Of a DNA stretch of 64,000 nt, positions 49,800 to 59,032 are shown in pieces. Under the pieces are notes generated by a model. It did no database searches, was not told the origin of the DNA, and was given only the letters and a program-made list of their open reading frames with translations. The position numbers were made by a program, and so were the translations under genes. How positions within the stretch are numbered: position 1 is the stretch's first letter; the number at the start of each line of letters is the position of its first letter. The DNA comes from Pseudomonadota bacterium (GTDB lineage: Bacteria; Pseudomonadota; Gammaproteobacteria; Burkholderiales; Burkholderiaceae_C): NCBI GenBank assembly GCA_018241225.1, contig JAFEEG010000008.1, forward strand, positions 51,463-115,462, written 5' to 3'.

Positions 49800-49936
49800 G
49801 GGTGCGGCTCCTTCGTCTTGCGCGCACGGCCGCCGAGCAGCAGCAGCTCCGCGCCGATCAGCACGATGGCGCAGGCGAAGGCCGCGGCGACAAAGCTCGC
49901 ATGGCCTCCGGCGAAGATGTCGTGCAGGAGGTTCAC
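49796..49936 (-). CDS. ccmD: CcmD, small membrane protein of System I
   Basis: A 46-residue protein read from a GTG at 49,936 that overlaps the ccmC stop by 4 bases (GTGA); its own stop overlaps ccmE by 4 bases. Sequence: an N-terminal amphipathic [16 protein letters not shown], one membrane helix ([18 protein letters not shown]) and a basic tail GRARKTKEP. CcmD is needed to release heme-loaded CcmE from CcmABC. Too short for routine gene calling, but position and layout are right. Confidence 0.85.
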   Translation of the reverse strand: MNLLHDIFAGGHASFVAAAFACAIVLIGAELLLLGGRARKTKEPHP

Positions 49937-50715
49937 GCGCCCTCCCCGGCAGTGCTTCCTGCCAGGCCGCGTTCACGCAGGATGCAGCGCACCCGCACCA
50001 GCGCCACCGCAATGGCGTACATCCAGCAGGCCAGCGTCATCAGCAGCATGCCCGCGAGCATGGTGTGCGCCATCGACGGCGCGGCCGTCAGGCTGACCGA
50101 TGCGCCCTGGTGCAGCGTGTTCCACCACCGCACCGAAAAGTAGATGACCGGCAGGTTCACGGTGCCCACCAGCGCGAGCACCGCGCACGCACGCTCGGCG
50201 CGGCGCGGCTCGTCGATGGCCGACTCCAGCGCGATGAAGCCCAGGTACAGGAAGAGAAGCAGAAGCTCGGAGGTCAGCCGCGCGTCCCACACCCACCAGG
50301 TGCCCCAGGTGGGCTCACCCCACAGGGCACCGCTGACGAGCGCAATGGCGGTGAACATGGCGCCGGTGGGTGCCAGCGCCGAAGCCATCATCGACGACAG
50401 CCGCGTGCCCAACACCAGGGCCAGCGCGCAGTACACCGCCATCACCAGGTAGATGAACATCGACATCCAGGCGGCGGGCACATGGATGAAGATGATGCGG
50501 TAGACCTCGCCTTGCTGCGCGTCGGTGGGTGCCACGAAAAATGCCACCCACAGGCCGGCCACCGCAAACAACGCGGCCGCCACGAAGAACCAGGGCGCCA
50601 GCCGGCCCGCCAGCGGATAGAAGCGCACTGGCGATGCATAGGCCAGCCAGCGCGATGCGTTGCGCCGCGCAGGGGCGGCGACCAGCGAGTGTTGCGGTGG
50701 AAAAGCTCGGCTCAT
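49933..50715 (-). CDS. ccmC: CcmC, heme exporter/handling protein of System I
   Basis: A 260-residue protein with six helices. The WWD motif is [17 protein letters not shown], with conserved histidines in [14 protein letters not shown] and NTLHQGASV. It loads heme onto CcmE. The gene lies 7 bases downstream of ccmB, in the expected order. Confidence 0.95.
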   Translation of the reverse strand: MSRAFPPQHSLVAAPARRNASRWLAYASPVRFYPLAGRLAPWFFVAAALFAVAGLWVAFFVAPTDAQQGEVYRIIFIHVPAAWMSMFIYLVMAVYCALALVLGTRLSSMMASALAPTGAMFTAIALVSGALWGEPTWGTWWVWDARLTSELLLLFLYLGFIALESAIDEPRRAERACAVLALVGTVNLPVIYFSVRWWNTLHQGASVSLTAAPSMAHTMLAGMLLMTLACWMYAIAVALVRVRCILRERGLAGSTAGEGA

Positions 50716-50722
50716 GCGGGAT

Positions 50723-51391
50723 TCATTCCATCGCGATTCGAAGGCTGGCCGCGGTGGCCAACGGACAGAGAAAAAGCGCCAGCGCCAGGCAGGCGCCCAG
50801 CAGCGACAGTTGCGGCAGCACGCTCATGCCCGCATCGGCGGCCGCCGCGGCACCGGCCCCGAAGATCAGCACCGGCGTGCACAAGGGCAGCACCAGGATG
50901 CACAGCAGCACCGCGCCACCGCGCACGCCCAGCGTCAGCGCCGCACCCACCGCGCCGACCAGGCTGAGCACCGGCGTGCCGATGAGCAGCGACAAGGCCA
51001 GCAGCAGCGCCGGTGCCACTGGCAGGCTGTACTGCTGGGCCAGCAATGGCGTGAGCAGCAACAGCGGCAGCCCGCTGGTGAGCCAGTGCGCACAGGTCTT
51101 GGCCAGCGCCAGCACCGCCAGCGGATGCGGCGAAAGCAGCAACTGCTCCAGGCTGCCATCGGCATGCTCCTGCACGAACAGGCGCGACAGCGAGAGCATC
51201 GAGGCCAGCAAGGCCGCTACCCACAGGATGCCCGGCGCCAGGGCACGCAGCTGCTGCGGCTCGGGGCCCAGGGCCAGCGGGAACAGGCTGCAGGCGATGA
51301 CGAAGAACAGCAGGCTCGACAGCACGCTGCCGCGCCGCCGCCAAGCCAGGCGAAGGTCGTGCAGCACGATGGCGACAAAGGCGCGGGCCAT
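50723..51391 (-). CDS. ccmB: CcmB, membrane subunit of the CcmAB ABC complex
   Basis: A 222-residue polytopic protein with six helices; family features include FVAIVLHDLRLAWRRR at the start, LFVQEHADGSLEQLLLSP and LSLLIGTPVLSLVGAVGAALTLG. Two in-frame ATGs are possible, at 51,397 (overlapping the ccmA stop by 1 base) and 51,391; the second has AGGG at 9 bases and is given. With CcmA it powers release of holoCcmE. Confidence 0.93.
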   Translation of the reverse strand: MARAFVAIVLHDLRLAWRRRGSVLSSLLFFVIACSLFPLALGPEPQQLRALAPGILWVAALLASMLSLSRLFVQEHADGSLEQLLLSPHPLAVLALAKTCAHWLTSGLPLLLLTPLLAQQYSLPVAPALLLALSLLIGTPVLSLVGAVGAALTLGVRGGAVLLCILVLPLCTPVLIFGAGAAAAADAGMSVLPQLSLLGACLALALFLCPLATAASLRIAME

Positions 51392-51396
51392 GTGCA

Positions 51397-52047
51397 TCAA
51401 CCCTGCAACTGCAGTGTCTGCGCGGCATCTGGCAGCACCTCGTGCGTGGCCACCACCGCCATGCCGCCTGCGCGCAGATGCCCGTCCAGTTGCGCGAAGA
51501 AGCGCTCGCTCGAAGCGGCGTCGAGCGAACTCACCGGCTCGTCCAGCAGCCACAACGCGCGGCGCAGCAGCGCCAGCCGTGCCAGCGCCACCCGGCGGCG
51601 CTGGCCCTGCGAAAGCGTTCGTACCGGCGCGGGCGATGCCGGGTCCAGCCCCATCGAGCGCAACGCATCGGCAATGCTTGCAGGCGAGTCGTCGACCCCG
51701 GCCATGCGCGCGGCAAAGCGCAGGTTCTCGGCGCCGCTCAAGTCGGCATCGATGCCGTTGGTGTGGCCCAGGTAGGCCACCGCCTGCAGGAATTCGCCCT
51801 GGCCGCCGCGCACGGGCTCGCCGCCCCAGCACAGCTCGCCCTCGTCTGCAGGCAAGAGGCCGCCCAGCACGCGCAGCAGGCTGGTCTTGCCGCTGCCGTT
51901 GGCGCCCAGCACCTGCAGCAACTCGCCGGGTCGCAGCTCGAAGCCGATACCTTCGAACACGCGCCGGCCGCCGCGCGAAAAACTCAACCCCTGGGCACGA
52001 AGTGCCGCACCTGCTGCGGTTGCTGCTACAGCACTGCCTGGACCCAC
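51397..52047 (-). CDS. ccmA: CcmA, ATPase subunit of the CcmAB ABC complex
   Basis: A 216-residue ATPase. Walker A is GANGSGKTSLL, signature LSQGQRRRVALARL, Walker B LWLLDEPVSSLD, switch ATHE. The start is a GTG at 52,047, 3 bases after the napC stop, with GGAG 10 bases upstream, so ccm translation follows directly from nap. First of the nine ccm genes. Confidence 0.94.
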   Translation of the reverse strand: MGPGSAVAATAAGAALRAQGLSFSRGGRRVFEGIGFELRPGELLQVLGANGSGKTSLLRVLGGLLPADEGELCWGGEPVRGGQGEFLQAVAYLGHTNGIDADLSGAENLRFAARMAGVDDSPASIADALRSMGLDPASPAPVRTLSQGQRRRVALARLALLRRALWLLDEPVSSLDAASSERFFAQLDGHLRAGGMAVVATHEVLPDAAQTLQLQG

Positions 52048-52050
52048 GCG

Positions 52051-52638
52051 CTACTGCTCCTTTGCCTTGGCCACGTCGGGCAGGTGGTGCGCGATGCCCT
52101 TGTGGCAGTCGATGCAGGTCTTCTCCTTGTTGGCCAGGTAGGTCGAGTGCATCTCGGCCGCGCGCGGGCTCTGGCGGGTGAAGTCCATCGAGCCGTAGTC
52201 GTGGCAGTTGCGGCACTCGAGCGAGTCGTTGGCCTTGAAGCGCGCCCACTCGTGCTGGGCCAGCTCCAGGCGCATGTCCAGGAACTTCTCGCGCGTGTCG
52301 ATGGTGCCGAAGATCTTGCCCCACACCTCCTTGGACGCCTGCATCTTGCGGGCGATCTTGGTGGTCCAGTTGTGCGGCACGTGGCAGTCCGAGCACTTGG
52401 CGCGCACGCCGCTGCGGTTGGTGAAGTGGATGGTGGTCTGCAGCTCCTGGTAGACGTTGTCGCGCATCTCGTGGCAGCCGGTGCAGAAGGTCTCGGTGTT
52501 GGTCAGCTCCAGCGCGGTGTTGAAGGCCCCCCAGAACACCACGCCTGCGACGAAGCCGCCCAGCGTGAGAAAACCCAGGCTGTAGTAGGCGCTGGGCCGG
52601 GTGATGGTCTTCCAGTAGCGCTTGATGAGGTCGAACAT
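52051..52638 (-). CDS. napC: NapC, tetraheme quinol dehydrogenase
   Basis: A 195-residue NapC/NirT cytochrome. One N-terminal membrane helix anchors it ([20 protein letters not shown]). Four heme sites are visible: CTGCH, CSDCH, CRNCH and CIDCH. It oxidises membrane quinol and reduces NapB. Family hallmark methionine/histidine patterns such as [19 protein letters not shown] are present. All hemes need the Ccm or System II machinery. Confidence 0.96.
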   Translation of the reverse strand: MFDLIKRYWKTITRPSAYYSLGFLTLGGFVAGVVFWGAFNTALELTNTETFCTGCHEMRDNVYQELQTTIHFTNRSGVRAKCSDCHVPHNWTTKIARKMQASKEVWGKIFGTIDTREKFLDMRLELAQHEWARFKANDSLECRNCHDYGSMDFTRQSPRAAEMHSTYLANKEKTCIDCHKGIAHHLPDVAKAKEQ

Positions 52639-52653
52639 GTGGCGCCCGTCTGC

Positions 52654-53166
52654 CTACTTGGACGAACCCATGACGCCGGGCTTGCGCTGCAGCAGCTGCT
52701 CCACGTCGACGAAGTTGTTGCCCACCAGCGGCTTGGCGTCGGCCTGCGGGACGTGGCACTGCGTGCAGAAATAGCGGCGCGGCGACACGTCGGCCAGCAC
52801 GTTGTTGTCGCGGTCCATGTAGTGGGTGATGCTCACCGGAATGGACTTGGCCGCCTCGGCCGCGGTGCGCGCATGGCAGAACATGCAGCGGTTGAAGTCC
52901 TTGTCGACCTGGTAGTTGTCGATGCTGTGCGGAATGGTCGGCGGCTGCATCGCGTAGTTGCGCGTGCGCCGCACGTCCTTGTTCTCGGTCGAGTAGAGGA
53001 TGGGCGGGCTGCTTTCCTTGTCGACCGGCGTGCTGCCGCGCATCGAGTCGACCACCGGCGGCGGCGGCGCGCCCTTGGACTGCGCCTGCACGGCCAGCGG
53101 CGCCGCTGCCGCGAGCAGCAGGAAGACGACAAGGCGCATGGGGCGCCACAGGGCCTGCATGAACAT
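52654..53166 (-). CDS. napB: NapB, diheme electron-transfer subunit of periplasmic nitrate reductase
   Basis: A 170-residue exported cytochrome. The ATG at 53,166 has AGGAGG at 7 bases, better than neighbouring ATGs. A signal peptide ends near AVQA|QSK. Two heme sites, CMFCH and CTQCH, and the conserved PPTIPHSIDNYQ and ITHYMDRD...VSPRRYFCTQCHVPQ are visible. It passes electrons from NapC to NapA. Confidence 0.95.
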   Translation of the reverse strand: MFMQALWRPMRLVVFLLLAAAAPLAVQAQSKGAPPPPVVDSMRGSTPVDKESSPPILYSTENKDVRRTRNYAMQPPTIPHSIDNYQVDKDFNRCMFCHARTAAEAAKSIPVSITHYMDRDNNVLADVSPRRYFCTQCHVPQADAKPLVGNNFVDVEQLLQRKPGVMGSSK

Positions 53167-53186
53167 AGGGGTACCTCCTGTCATGT

Positions 53187-55679
53187 TCAGACCTTCACGA
53201 TCTTGACCGCGCACTTCTTGAAGTCGGTCTGCAGCGAGATCGGGCAGGTGGCATCCAGCGTCACCTTGTTGATCAGCTGGCTGGCGTCGAACCAGGGCAC
53301 GAACACCAGGCCGCGCGGCGGCGTGTCGCGCCCGCGCGTCTCCACCCGGGTGCGCATCTTGCCGCGCCGCGACACCACTTCGACCTCCACGCCGCGCCGC
53401 ACGCCCAGCGCCTTGGCGTCTTCGGGGTGCATGAAGCAAACCGCGTTGGGGAAGGCCCGGTACAGCTCGGGCACGCGCCGCGTCATGGAGCCCGAGTGCC
53501 AATGCTCCAGCACGCGGCCGGTGGCCAGCCACATCGGATATTCCTTGTCGGGTGATTCGGCCGGCGGCTCGTAGGGCAGCGCGAAGATCACCGCCTTGCC
53601 GTCCGGGTTGCCGTAGAACTGGTAGTCGGTGCCGGCCTTCACGTAGGGGTCGGAGCCTTCCTTGTAGCGCCAGCGCGTTTCCTTGCCGTCCACCACCGGC
53701 CAGCGCAGGCCGCGCACTTGGTGGTAGGTGTCGAAAGGCGCCAGGTCATGCCCGTGGCCGCGGCCGAAGCTGGCGTATTCCTCGAACAGGCCCTTCTGGA
53801 TGTAGAAGCCGAATGCCTTGGCCTCGGCATTGGCGTACTCCTTGTCGACCTCCGTGCCGGGGAACTTGTCGACGTTGCCGTTCTTGTAGAGCACCTCGTA
53901 GAGCGACTTGCCGCGCAGCTCGGGCTTCTTGGCAATCAGGTCGGCCGGCCACACGTCCTCCACCTTGAAGCGCTTGGAGAACTCCACCAATTGCCACAGG
54001 TCGGATTTCGCTTCGCCGGGTGCGTCGACCAGCTGGTGCCAGAACTGGGTTCGGCGCTCGGCATTGCCGTAGGCGCCCTCCTTTTCCACCCACATGGCGG
54101 TAGGCAATATGAGGTCGGCGGACAGCGCGGTGACGGTGGGGTACACATCCGACACCACCACGAAGTTGTCGGGGTTGCGGTAGCCCGGGTAGCCCTCTTC
54201 CATGAGGTTGGCCGCCGCCTGCATGTTGTTGTTGCACTGCACCCAGTAGGCGTTGAGCTTGCCGTCCTTGAGCATGCGGTTTTGCAGCACCGCATGAAAG
54301 CCCGGCTTGTCGGGAATGGTGCCCTCGGGCAGCTTCCAGATCTTCTCGGCCTCTTCCCGGTGCTTGGGATTGGCCACCAGCATGTCGGCCGGCAGCCGGT
54401 GCGAGAAGGTGCCCACCTCGCGCGCCGTGCCGCAGGCCGAGGGCTGGCCCGTCAGCGACATGGGGCTGTTGCCGGGCGTGGAGATCTTTCCCGTCAGCAG
54501 GTGCAGGTTGTAGACCATGTTGTTGGCCCACGTGCCGCGCGTGTGCTGGTTGAAGCCCATGGTCCACAGCGACATCACCTTGACGTTCGGGTCGGCATAC
54601 AACTCGGCCAGCTTGTTGAGCTTGTCCTTTGAGACGCCCGAGAGCTTGCTCACCGAGTCGATGTCGTACTTGGCCACGAAGGCCGCGAACTCCTCGTAGC
54701 TGATGGGCTTGGCCGCGCCGGGGTCGCCCGCGTTCTTGGCCGCTTTCTGCAACGGATGCTCGGGGCGAAGGCCGTAGCCGATCTCGGTCACGCCCTCCTT
54801 GAATACGGTGTGCTTGTTGACGAAGTCGCGGTTGACCTTGTTGTTCTTGATGATGTAGTTGGCGATGAAATTCATGATCGCCAGGTCGGTCTGCGGCTTG
54901 AAGATGACCGGCACGTCCGCCAGGTCGAAGCTGCGGTGGCCGAAAGTGGACAACACCGCCACCTTCGTCTTCGGGTAGCTCAGCCGGCGATCGGTGATGC
55001 GCGTCCACAGGATGGGATGCATCTCCGCCATGTTCGAGCCCCACAGCACGAACGCGTCTGCGTGTTCGAAATCGTCGTAGCAGCCCATCGGCTCATCCAT
55101 GCCGAAGGTGCGCATGAAGCCCGCCACGGCCGAGGCCATGCAGTGCCGTGCATTGGGGTCGATGTTGTTGCTGCGAAAGCCAGCCTTCATCAGCTTGACG
55201 GCTGCGTAGCCTTCCCACACCGTCCACTGGCCCGAGCCAAACATGCCCACCGAGGTCGGGCCCTTGTCCTTGAGCGCCTTCTTGAACTGCTGCTCCATGA
55301 CGTCGAAGGCCTGGTTCCAGCTCACCGGGGCAAACTCGCCGTTCTTATCGTACTTGCCGTTCTTCATGCGCAAGAGCGGCTGAGTGAGCCGGTCCTTGCC
55401 GTACATGATCTTCGATAGGAAGTAGCCCTTGACGCAGTTCAGCCCGCGGTTCACCTCGGCCTGCGGATCGCCCTGGGTGGCGACCACCTTGTTGTCCTTC
55501 ACGGCCACCGTCACGCCGCAGCCGGTGCCGCAGAAGCGGCACGGCGCCTTCGACCACTTCAGGCGCGTCATGTCGCTGTCGGTGACGAAGTTGGCTGCCT
55601 CCGTCGGCAACGTGATGCCGGCCACCGATGCGGTGGCGGCCATGGCAGTACGCTTAATGAAGTCCCGGCGTGTGCTCAT
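53187..55679 (-). CDS. napA: NapA, catalytic subunit of periplasmic nitrate reductase
   Basis: An 830-residue Mo-bis-MGD enzyme reducing nitrate to nitrite in the periplasm. Twin-arginine signal [20 protein letters not shown]. The [4Fe-4S] cysteines are in [14 protein letters not shown] and LNCVKGYF. The molybdenum-ligand cysteine is in [16 protein letters not shown]-terminal motifs include [15 protein letters not shown]. Full length for the Nap type, not the assimilatory NasA type. It overlaps napD by 26 bases. Confidence 0.97.
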   Translation of the reverse strand: MSTRRDFIKRTAMAATASVAGITLPTEAANFVTDSDMTRLKWSKAPCRFCGTGCGVTVAVKDNKVVATQGDPQAEVNRGLNCVKGYFLSKIMYGKDRLTQPLLRMKNGKYDKNGEFAPVSWNQAFDVMEQQFKKALKDKGPTSVGMFGSGQWTVWEGYAAVKLMKAGFRSNNIDPNARHCMASAVAGFMRTFGMDEPMGCYDDFEHADAFVLWGSNMAEMHPILWTRITDRRLSYPKTKVAVLSTFGHRSFDLADVPVIFKPQTDLAIMNFIANYIIKNNKVNRDFVNKHTVFKEGVTEIGYGLRPEHPLQKAAKNAGDPGAAKPISYEEFAAFVAKYDIDSVSKLSGVSKDKLNKLAELYADPNVKVMSLWTMGFNQHTRGTWANNMVYNLHLLTGKISTPGNSPMSLTGQPSACGTAREVGTFSHRLPADMLVANPKHREEAEKIWKLPEGTIPDKPGFHAVLQNRMLKDGKLNAYWVQCNNNMQAAANLMEEGYPGYRNPDNFVVVSDVYPTVTALSADLILPTAMWVEKEGAYGNAERRTQFWHQLVDAPGEAKSDLWQLVEFSKRFKVEDVWPADLIAKKPELRGKSLYEVLYKNGNVDKFPGTEVDKEYANAEAKAFGFYIQKGLFEEYASFGRGHGHDLAPFDTYHQVRGLRWPVVDGKETRWRYKEGSDPYVKAGTDYQFYGNPDGKAVIFALPYEPPAESPDKEYPMWLATGRVLEHWHSGSMTRRVPELYRAFPNAVCFMHPEDAKALGVRRGVEVEVVSRRGKMRTRVETRGRDTPPRGLVFVPWFDASQLINKVTLDATCPISLQTDFKKCAVKIVKV

Positions 55680-55989
55680 CGTCCAACTCCTCCTGCATCG
55701 ATGCCATGTCTTCGCAATGCTGGTAGACCAGCGTGGCGGCCAGGACGCCCTGGAGCCTTTGCATGTGTTCGAGGTGGGCCGATATGGCGCGCGAACTGGG
55801 CGCCTCCAGCGTCACCACCAGCTTGCCGGCCGCGTTGACGGCATGCACTTCGGCACCGGCCATCAGCTCGATGCACTGGCGCACCCGCTCGGTCATTTCG
55901 GGGTTGGAATGAACGACGACGCCGGCAATGTGCCATTCGTCAGGCGACCCCGCTGGCGGGTCGTGTTCGCAAACGCTTGTGTCGAGCAT
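55654..55989 (-). CDS. napD: NapD, chaperone for NapA export
   Basis: A 111-residue cytoplasmic protein with ferredoxin-like fold that binds the NapA twin-arginine signal and delays export until the cofactor is inserted. The core starts [20 protein letters not shown] and has [19 protein letters not shown] and [15 protein letters not shown]. It is somewhat longer at both ends than E. coli NapD. An AGGGGA site precedes the start; the 3' end overlaps napA by 26 bases. Confidence 0.92.
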   Translation of the reverse strand: MLDTSVCEHDPPAGSPDEWHIAGVVVHSNPEMTERVRQCIELMAGAEVHAVNAAGKLVVTLEAPSSRAISAHLEHMQRLQGVLAATLVYQHCEDMASMQEELDDEHTPGLH

Positions 55990-56071
55990 GGTCGTTCCCC
56001 TCGCGCCGGCAGGGCACGGTTGTCACATCGAATCCCCGTGCTTCGTTGCACAAGGAGGCTTTGGCTTTCGG

Positions 56072-56245
56072 TCAGTGAGACGGCGGACCGCTCACCAGTT
56101 GAGTCATCCAGACGATGAACCCATAGCCGCCCACGAACATGACTGTGAGCACCGGCACCATGATTGCGGTGAGAAAGAGGAAGCTGCGCCACTCCTCCTT
56201 CTTGCGCTGAGGATCCGGCTCGCTGCTGCGTTGTTGTTCTTTCAT
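56072..56245 (-). CDS. napE: NapE, small membrane protein of the nap operon
   Basis: A 57-residue protein with a charged N-terminus and one membrane helix. The family signature KKEEWRSFLFLTAIMVPVL and FVGGYGFIVWMTQLVSGPP is clear. The ATG at 56,245 has GGAAAG 6 bases upstream and gives the family length; a longer frame to 56,335 crosses the promoter. Role unknown even in well-studied species. First gene of napEDABC. Confidence 0.9.
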   Translation of the reverse strand: MKEQQRSSEPDPQRKKEEWRSFLFLTAIMVPVLTVMFVGGYGFIVWMTQLVSGPPSH

Positions 56246-56299
56246 CGTGGGCTTTCCGTTCATTGCGGTCGAGTCATTAACACTCGGAAAACTGCGCGA

Positions 56300-56360
56300 A
56301 TTAGAGTCAACAACGTTCGGGGTGTCAACGCTCAAACAAGGTAGGGCTGATCCAGATCAA
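56300..56360 (-). promoter_or_regulatory. nap-ccm promoter with FNR-like box
   Basis: On the minus strand TTGACA (56,328-56,323, perfect -35), a 17-base spacer, and TCTAAT (56,305-56,300, one mismatch) form a strong sigma-70 promoter. The start point would be near 56,293. TTGATCTGGATCAG at 56,360-56,347 matches the FNR consensus TTGAT-N4-ATCAA at 9 of 10 positions and is centred about 60.5 bases upstream, the class I activator position. This suggests induction of nap-ccm under low oxygen. Confidence 0.7.
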
Positions 56361-56444
56361 CGAAAGAAAAGACCCGTGTGCCGCAACAAGCGAAAAACGG
56401 GCCTTGTTCGCTGGGCCTTGGGGTGCAACCAGCGTTATCGGGTG

Positions 56445-56466
56445 GCGTGCCGACCGGCACGCCATG
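56445..56466 (-). terminator. Terminator-like hairpin after the SYLF gene
   Basis: TGGCGTGCCG and CGGCACGCCA are perfect inverted repeats separated by 2 bases, 15 bases beyond the stop codon of the SYLF lipoprotein gene. The stem is strong, but no T-run follows on either strand, so termination is only likely, not certain. Confidence 0.4.
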
Positions 56467-56480
56467 TCAGGTCGGCAGGC

Positions 56481-57044
56481 TCAGAGGTCGAGCTTGTTGA
56501 CCTTGGTGCCGTCGATGCTCAGGTTGGCCATCAGGCCAGCGTTGCTCAGCGCATAGCCCAGCACGGGCGCCTTGGCCGTCTGCGTGTCGACAGCAGCCGA
56601 AGCGCCGGTCTTGAGCATGGTCACCGACGCATCGGCGCCAGCCGTCCAGCCCTTGCTTGCGCGGAACTTGTCGAGCGCCTCTTGCGTCATGAAGAGGACA
56701 TAGACGGCCTTGGAATCGGCGCCGGCCAGCAGGCCCACCGATGCTGCAGTGGTGCTGTAGTAGCCCTCGGTCTTGCCGCCGGTGCGCAGGGCACCTTGGC
56801 CGTAGGAGCCGCCAATGCCAAGGCCGGCGGACACCACCGACGGGAACACCAGCACGCCCTTGGCCTTGCCCACCAATTCGCGAGAGCCTGGCACCTGCGA
56901 ATACAGCTTGGTCACCGCGCTGTCGACCGAAGCGTCGATGCTGCTGCGCTGAGCTGCGGGATCGCCGCCGGAGCTCGACGTGGTGGTGCAGCCCGCAGCG
57001 AATACGGCCAGCAGGCCAGTTGCCAAAAAGGAACGCTTGTTCAA
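56481..57044 (-). CDS. SYLF-domain (Ysc84-like) lipoprotein
   Basis: A 187-residue lipoprotein with lipobox AAGC (Cys19). The rest is a SYLF/Ysc84 actin-binding-like lipid-binding domain: AKGVLVFPSVVSAGLGIGGSYGQGAL, GYYSTTAASVGLLAGADSKA and VYVLFMTQEALDKFRAS. Members occur widely in proteobacteria; in eukaryotes the domain binds phosphoinositides, but the bacterial role is unknown. Stands alone between nap and the MFS operon. Confidence 0.85.
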   Translation of the reverse strand: MNKRSFLATGLLAVFAAGCTTTSSSGGDPAAQRSSIDASVDSAVTKLYSQVPGSRELVGKAKGVLVFPSVVSAGLGIGGSYGQGALRTGGKTEGYYSTTAASVGLLAGADSKAVYVLFMTQEALDKFRASKGWTAGADASVTMLKTGASAAVDTQTAKAPVLGYALSNAGLMANLSIDGTKVNKLDL

Positions 57045-57132
57045 AAGTAACTCCCGTAGTGGTTGGGCAGGCCATTGTGCACACCCGATACGGATCGCTC
57101 AAGCTACTTTCGAGACCACGTGCCCCACGTGC

Positions 57133-58449
57133 TCAAGGCGCCGCGCTGCTTTGCTCGGCTGCCGCGCTCACCACCGGCATTGCCGCCGCGACCGTGACCG
57201 GCTGCACGCTGTAGCGCAAGCGGCGGCCTTCACGCAGCAGGCGCAGGCCGCGGTACTTGACCAGGTAGCGCAAGCCGATGGCCGCGGCCCCGAGGCCTGC
57301 CGCCGCGGCAACGCCCAGGGCCCAGCGTGGCCCGAAGGTGTCGGCCACCCAGCCCACCATCGGCGCACCCAGAGGCGTGCTGCCCAGCAGGATCGCCAGC
57401 AGGATGGCAATCACCCGCCCGCGCAGTACCGGGTCGGTGGACAGTTGCACCAGGCTGTTGGTGGAGGTGGTGAGCGTTTGCGCGGCCATGCCGGTGACGA
57501 CCAGCGCGACGCCGAAGCCGATTACGTGCGGCATCAGCGCAGCGGCGAGGCAGCCCAGGCCGAACACGACCGAGCCAACCATCAGCACGCCGAAGCGCGG
57601 CTGCGCGCGCCGGGCCGCCATGAGTGCACCGGTGACCGAGCCGATGGCCATCACCGATGAGAGCAGGCCATACTGGCCCGGGCCACCGTGGAAGGCCCCG
57701 ACCGACATGGTCGAGATGAAGATGGGAAAGTTCAGGCCGAAGGTGGACACCAGGAACAACATGGCCAGCAAGGCGCGCAGGTCGGGCCGTGCCCACACGT
57801 AGCGAAAACCTTCCATCAGGCTTCCGCTGCGCGCCGCACTGGTGCCGCCACGGGCGAACAGCTCGCTTTGCCGAAGGCAGGCCAGCGCCGCCAGCACCGC
57901 GACAAAGGACAGTGCGTTGAGCAGGAAGGCCTCGCCCGGCCCGGTGCCGGCGATGACCAGGCCGGCCACGGCCGGGCCCACCATGCGCGCGGCATTGAAC
58001 GAGGTGGAGTTGAGCGCGACCGCGTTGGACAGATCGGCCTCGGACACCAGCTCGGCCACGAAGGTCTGCCGGGCCGGCGCATCGAAGGCCGCCACGCAAC
58101 CCAGCAGCAATGCAAACACATAGACGTGCCACAGCTGCGCGGCGCCACTGAGCGTGAGCACCCCCAGCCCGAGGGCCAGCAGCCCCATGGCGGCCTGCGT
58201 GGCCATGAGCAGCTTGCGCCGGTTCAAGCGGTCCGCCGCCAGGCCGGTGAAGGGCAGCAGCACCAGTTGCGGGCCGAACTGCAGGGCCATCACGATGCCC
58301 ACTGCCGTGGCGTTGTGGTCAGTCAGGTGCGTGAGTACCAGCCAGTCCTGCGCAGTGCGCTGCATCCAGGTGCCCACGTTGGACACCAGCGCACCAGCGG
58401 CCCACAGCCGGTAGTTGCGTGTGCGAAGCGAACGGAAGGTGCTGCTCAC
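57133..58449 (-). CDS. MFS transporter, EntS-like (MFS_3)
   Basis: A 438-residue permease with about 12 helices. The N-terminus RNYRLWAAGALVSNVGTWMQRTAQDWLVL and the loop motif GLAADRLNRRKLL are typical of the MFS_3/enterobactin-exporter-like group, usually drug or metabolite exporters. The start overlaps the isochorismatase stop by 4 bases. Placed under a MarR regulator, a role in efflux of an aromatic compound is a reasonable inference. Confidence 0.85.
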   Translation of the reverse strand: MSSTFRSLRTRNYRLWAAGALVSNVGTWMQRTAQDWLVLTHLTDHNATAVGIVMALQFGPQLVLLPFTGLAADRLNRRKLLMATQAAMGLLALGLGVLTLSGAAQLWHVYVFALLLGCVAAFDAPARQTFVAELVSEADLSNAVALNSTSFNAARMVGPAVAGLVIAGTGPGEAFLLNALSFVAVLAALACLRQSELFARGGTSAARSGSLMEGFRYVWARPDLRALLAMLFLVSTFGLNFPIFISTMSVGAFHGGPGQYGLLSSVMAIGSVTGALMAARRAQPRFGVLMVGSVVFGLGCLAAALMPHVIGFGVALVVTGMAAQTLTTSTNSLVQLSTDPVLRGRVIAILLAILLGSTPLGAPMVGWVADTFGPRWALGVAAAAGLGAAAIGLRYLVKYRGLRLLREGRRLRYSVQPVTVAAAMPVVSAAAEQSSAAP

Positions 58450-59003
58450 CGACCCTCCAGCCGCACCAGCAGGTCTTGCGTCAGGCCCGTTTCGCCCAGC
58501 CGCGGGAAGATGCGCGCGACGCTGTTCTCGTGCGCCTGAAGGTTGGTGTCGGTCATGGCGTCGGTGGCCAGCGTCACGTTCAGGCCCAGCTCCTGCGCCT
58601 GGCGCGCGGTGGATTCGATACCGACGCTCGTGGAGATGCCGGCCAGCACGATCTGCGTCACGCCAAGCTCGCGCAGTTTTTCATGGAGCCCGGTGCCGGT
58701 GAAGGCGCCCCAGGTCTTCTTGGTGATGCGGATGTCCTGCTGTTGGGCGTTCAGCTCGGGCACCAGTTCGGCCCAGTCGGCGCCGGGCGCGGGTCGGGCC
58801 GGCTGCGGGTCGGTGCGGCCTGGTGCGGCCCCCGCCACGTTCACCAGCACCACAGGCAAGCCGCGCGTACGAAAGGCGTGCGCGAGCTGGGCCGCGCGCT
58901 GTACGACAGCGGATGCCGGGTGCGCGGTGGGCAGGCCGACGATGCCTTTTTGCAGGTCGATGACGACCAGCGCGGTCTTGGGGTCGAGGGTGGTGATGGG
59001 CAT
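58446..59003 (-). CDS. Isochorismatase-family hydrolase with Gly at the nucleophile position
   Basis: A 185-residue protein of the isochorismatase/cysteine hydrolase fold. The catalytic Asp16 (VVIDLQKG) and a lysine at 95/96 (RITKKTWGAF) are present. The usual cysteine is replaced by Gly128 in AGISTSVGIESTAR. The true isochorismatases (EntB, PhzD) also have Gly there, so the protein may act by acid catalysis on a vinyl ether or lack hydrolase activity. Has AAGGAA before the start and lies 29 bases after marR. Confidence 0.83.
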   Translation of the reverse strand: MPITTLDPKTALVVIDLQKGIVGLPTAHPASAVVQRAAQLAHAFRTRGLPVVLVNVAGAAPGRTDPQPARPAPGADWAELVPELNAQQQDIRITKKTWGAFTGTGLHEKLRELGVTQIVLAGISTSVGIESTARQAQELGLNVTLATDAMTDTNLQAHENSVARIFPRLGETGLTQDLLVRLEGR

Positions 59004-59032
59004 GGGGATGTTCCTTGGTGGTGGTGCCGCAC

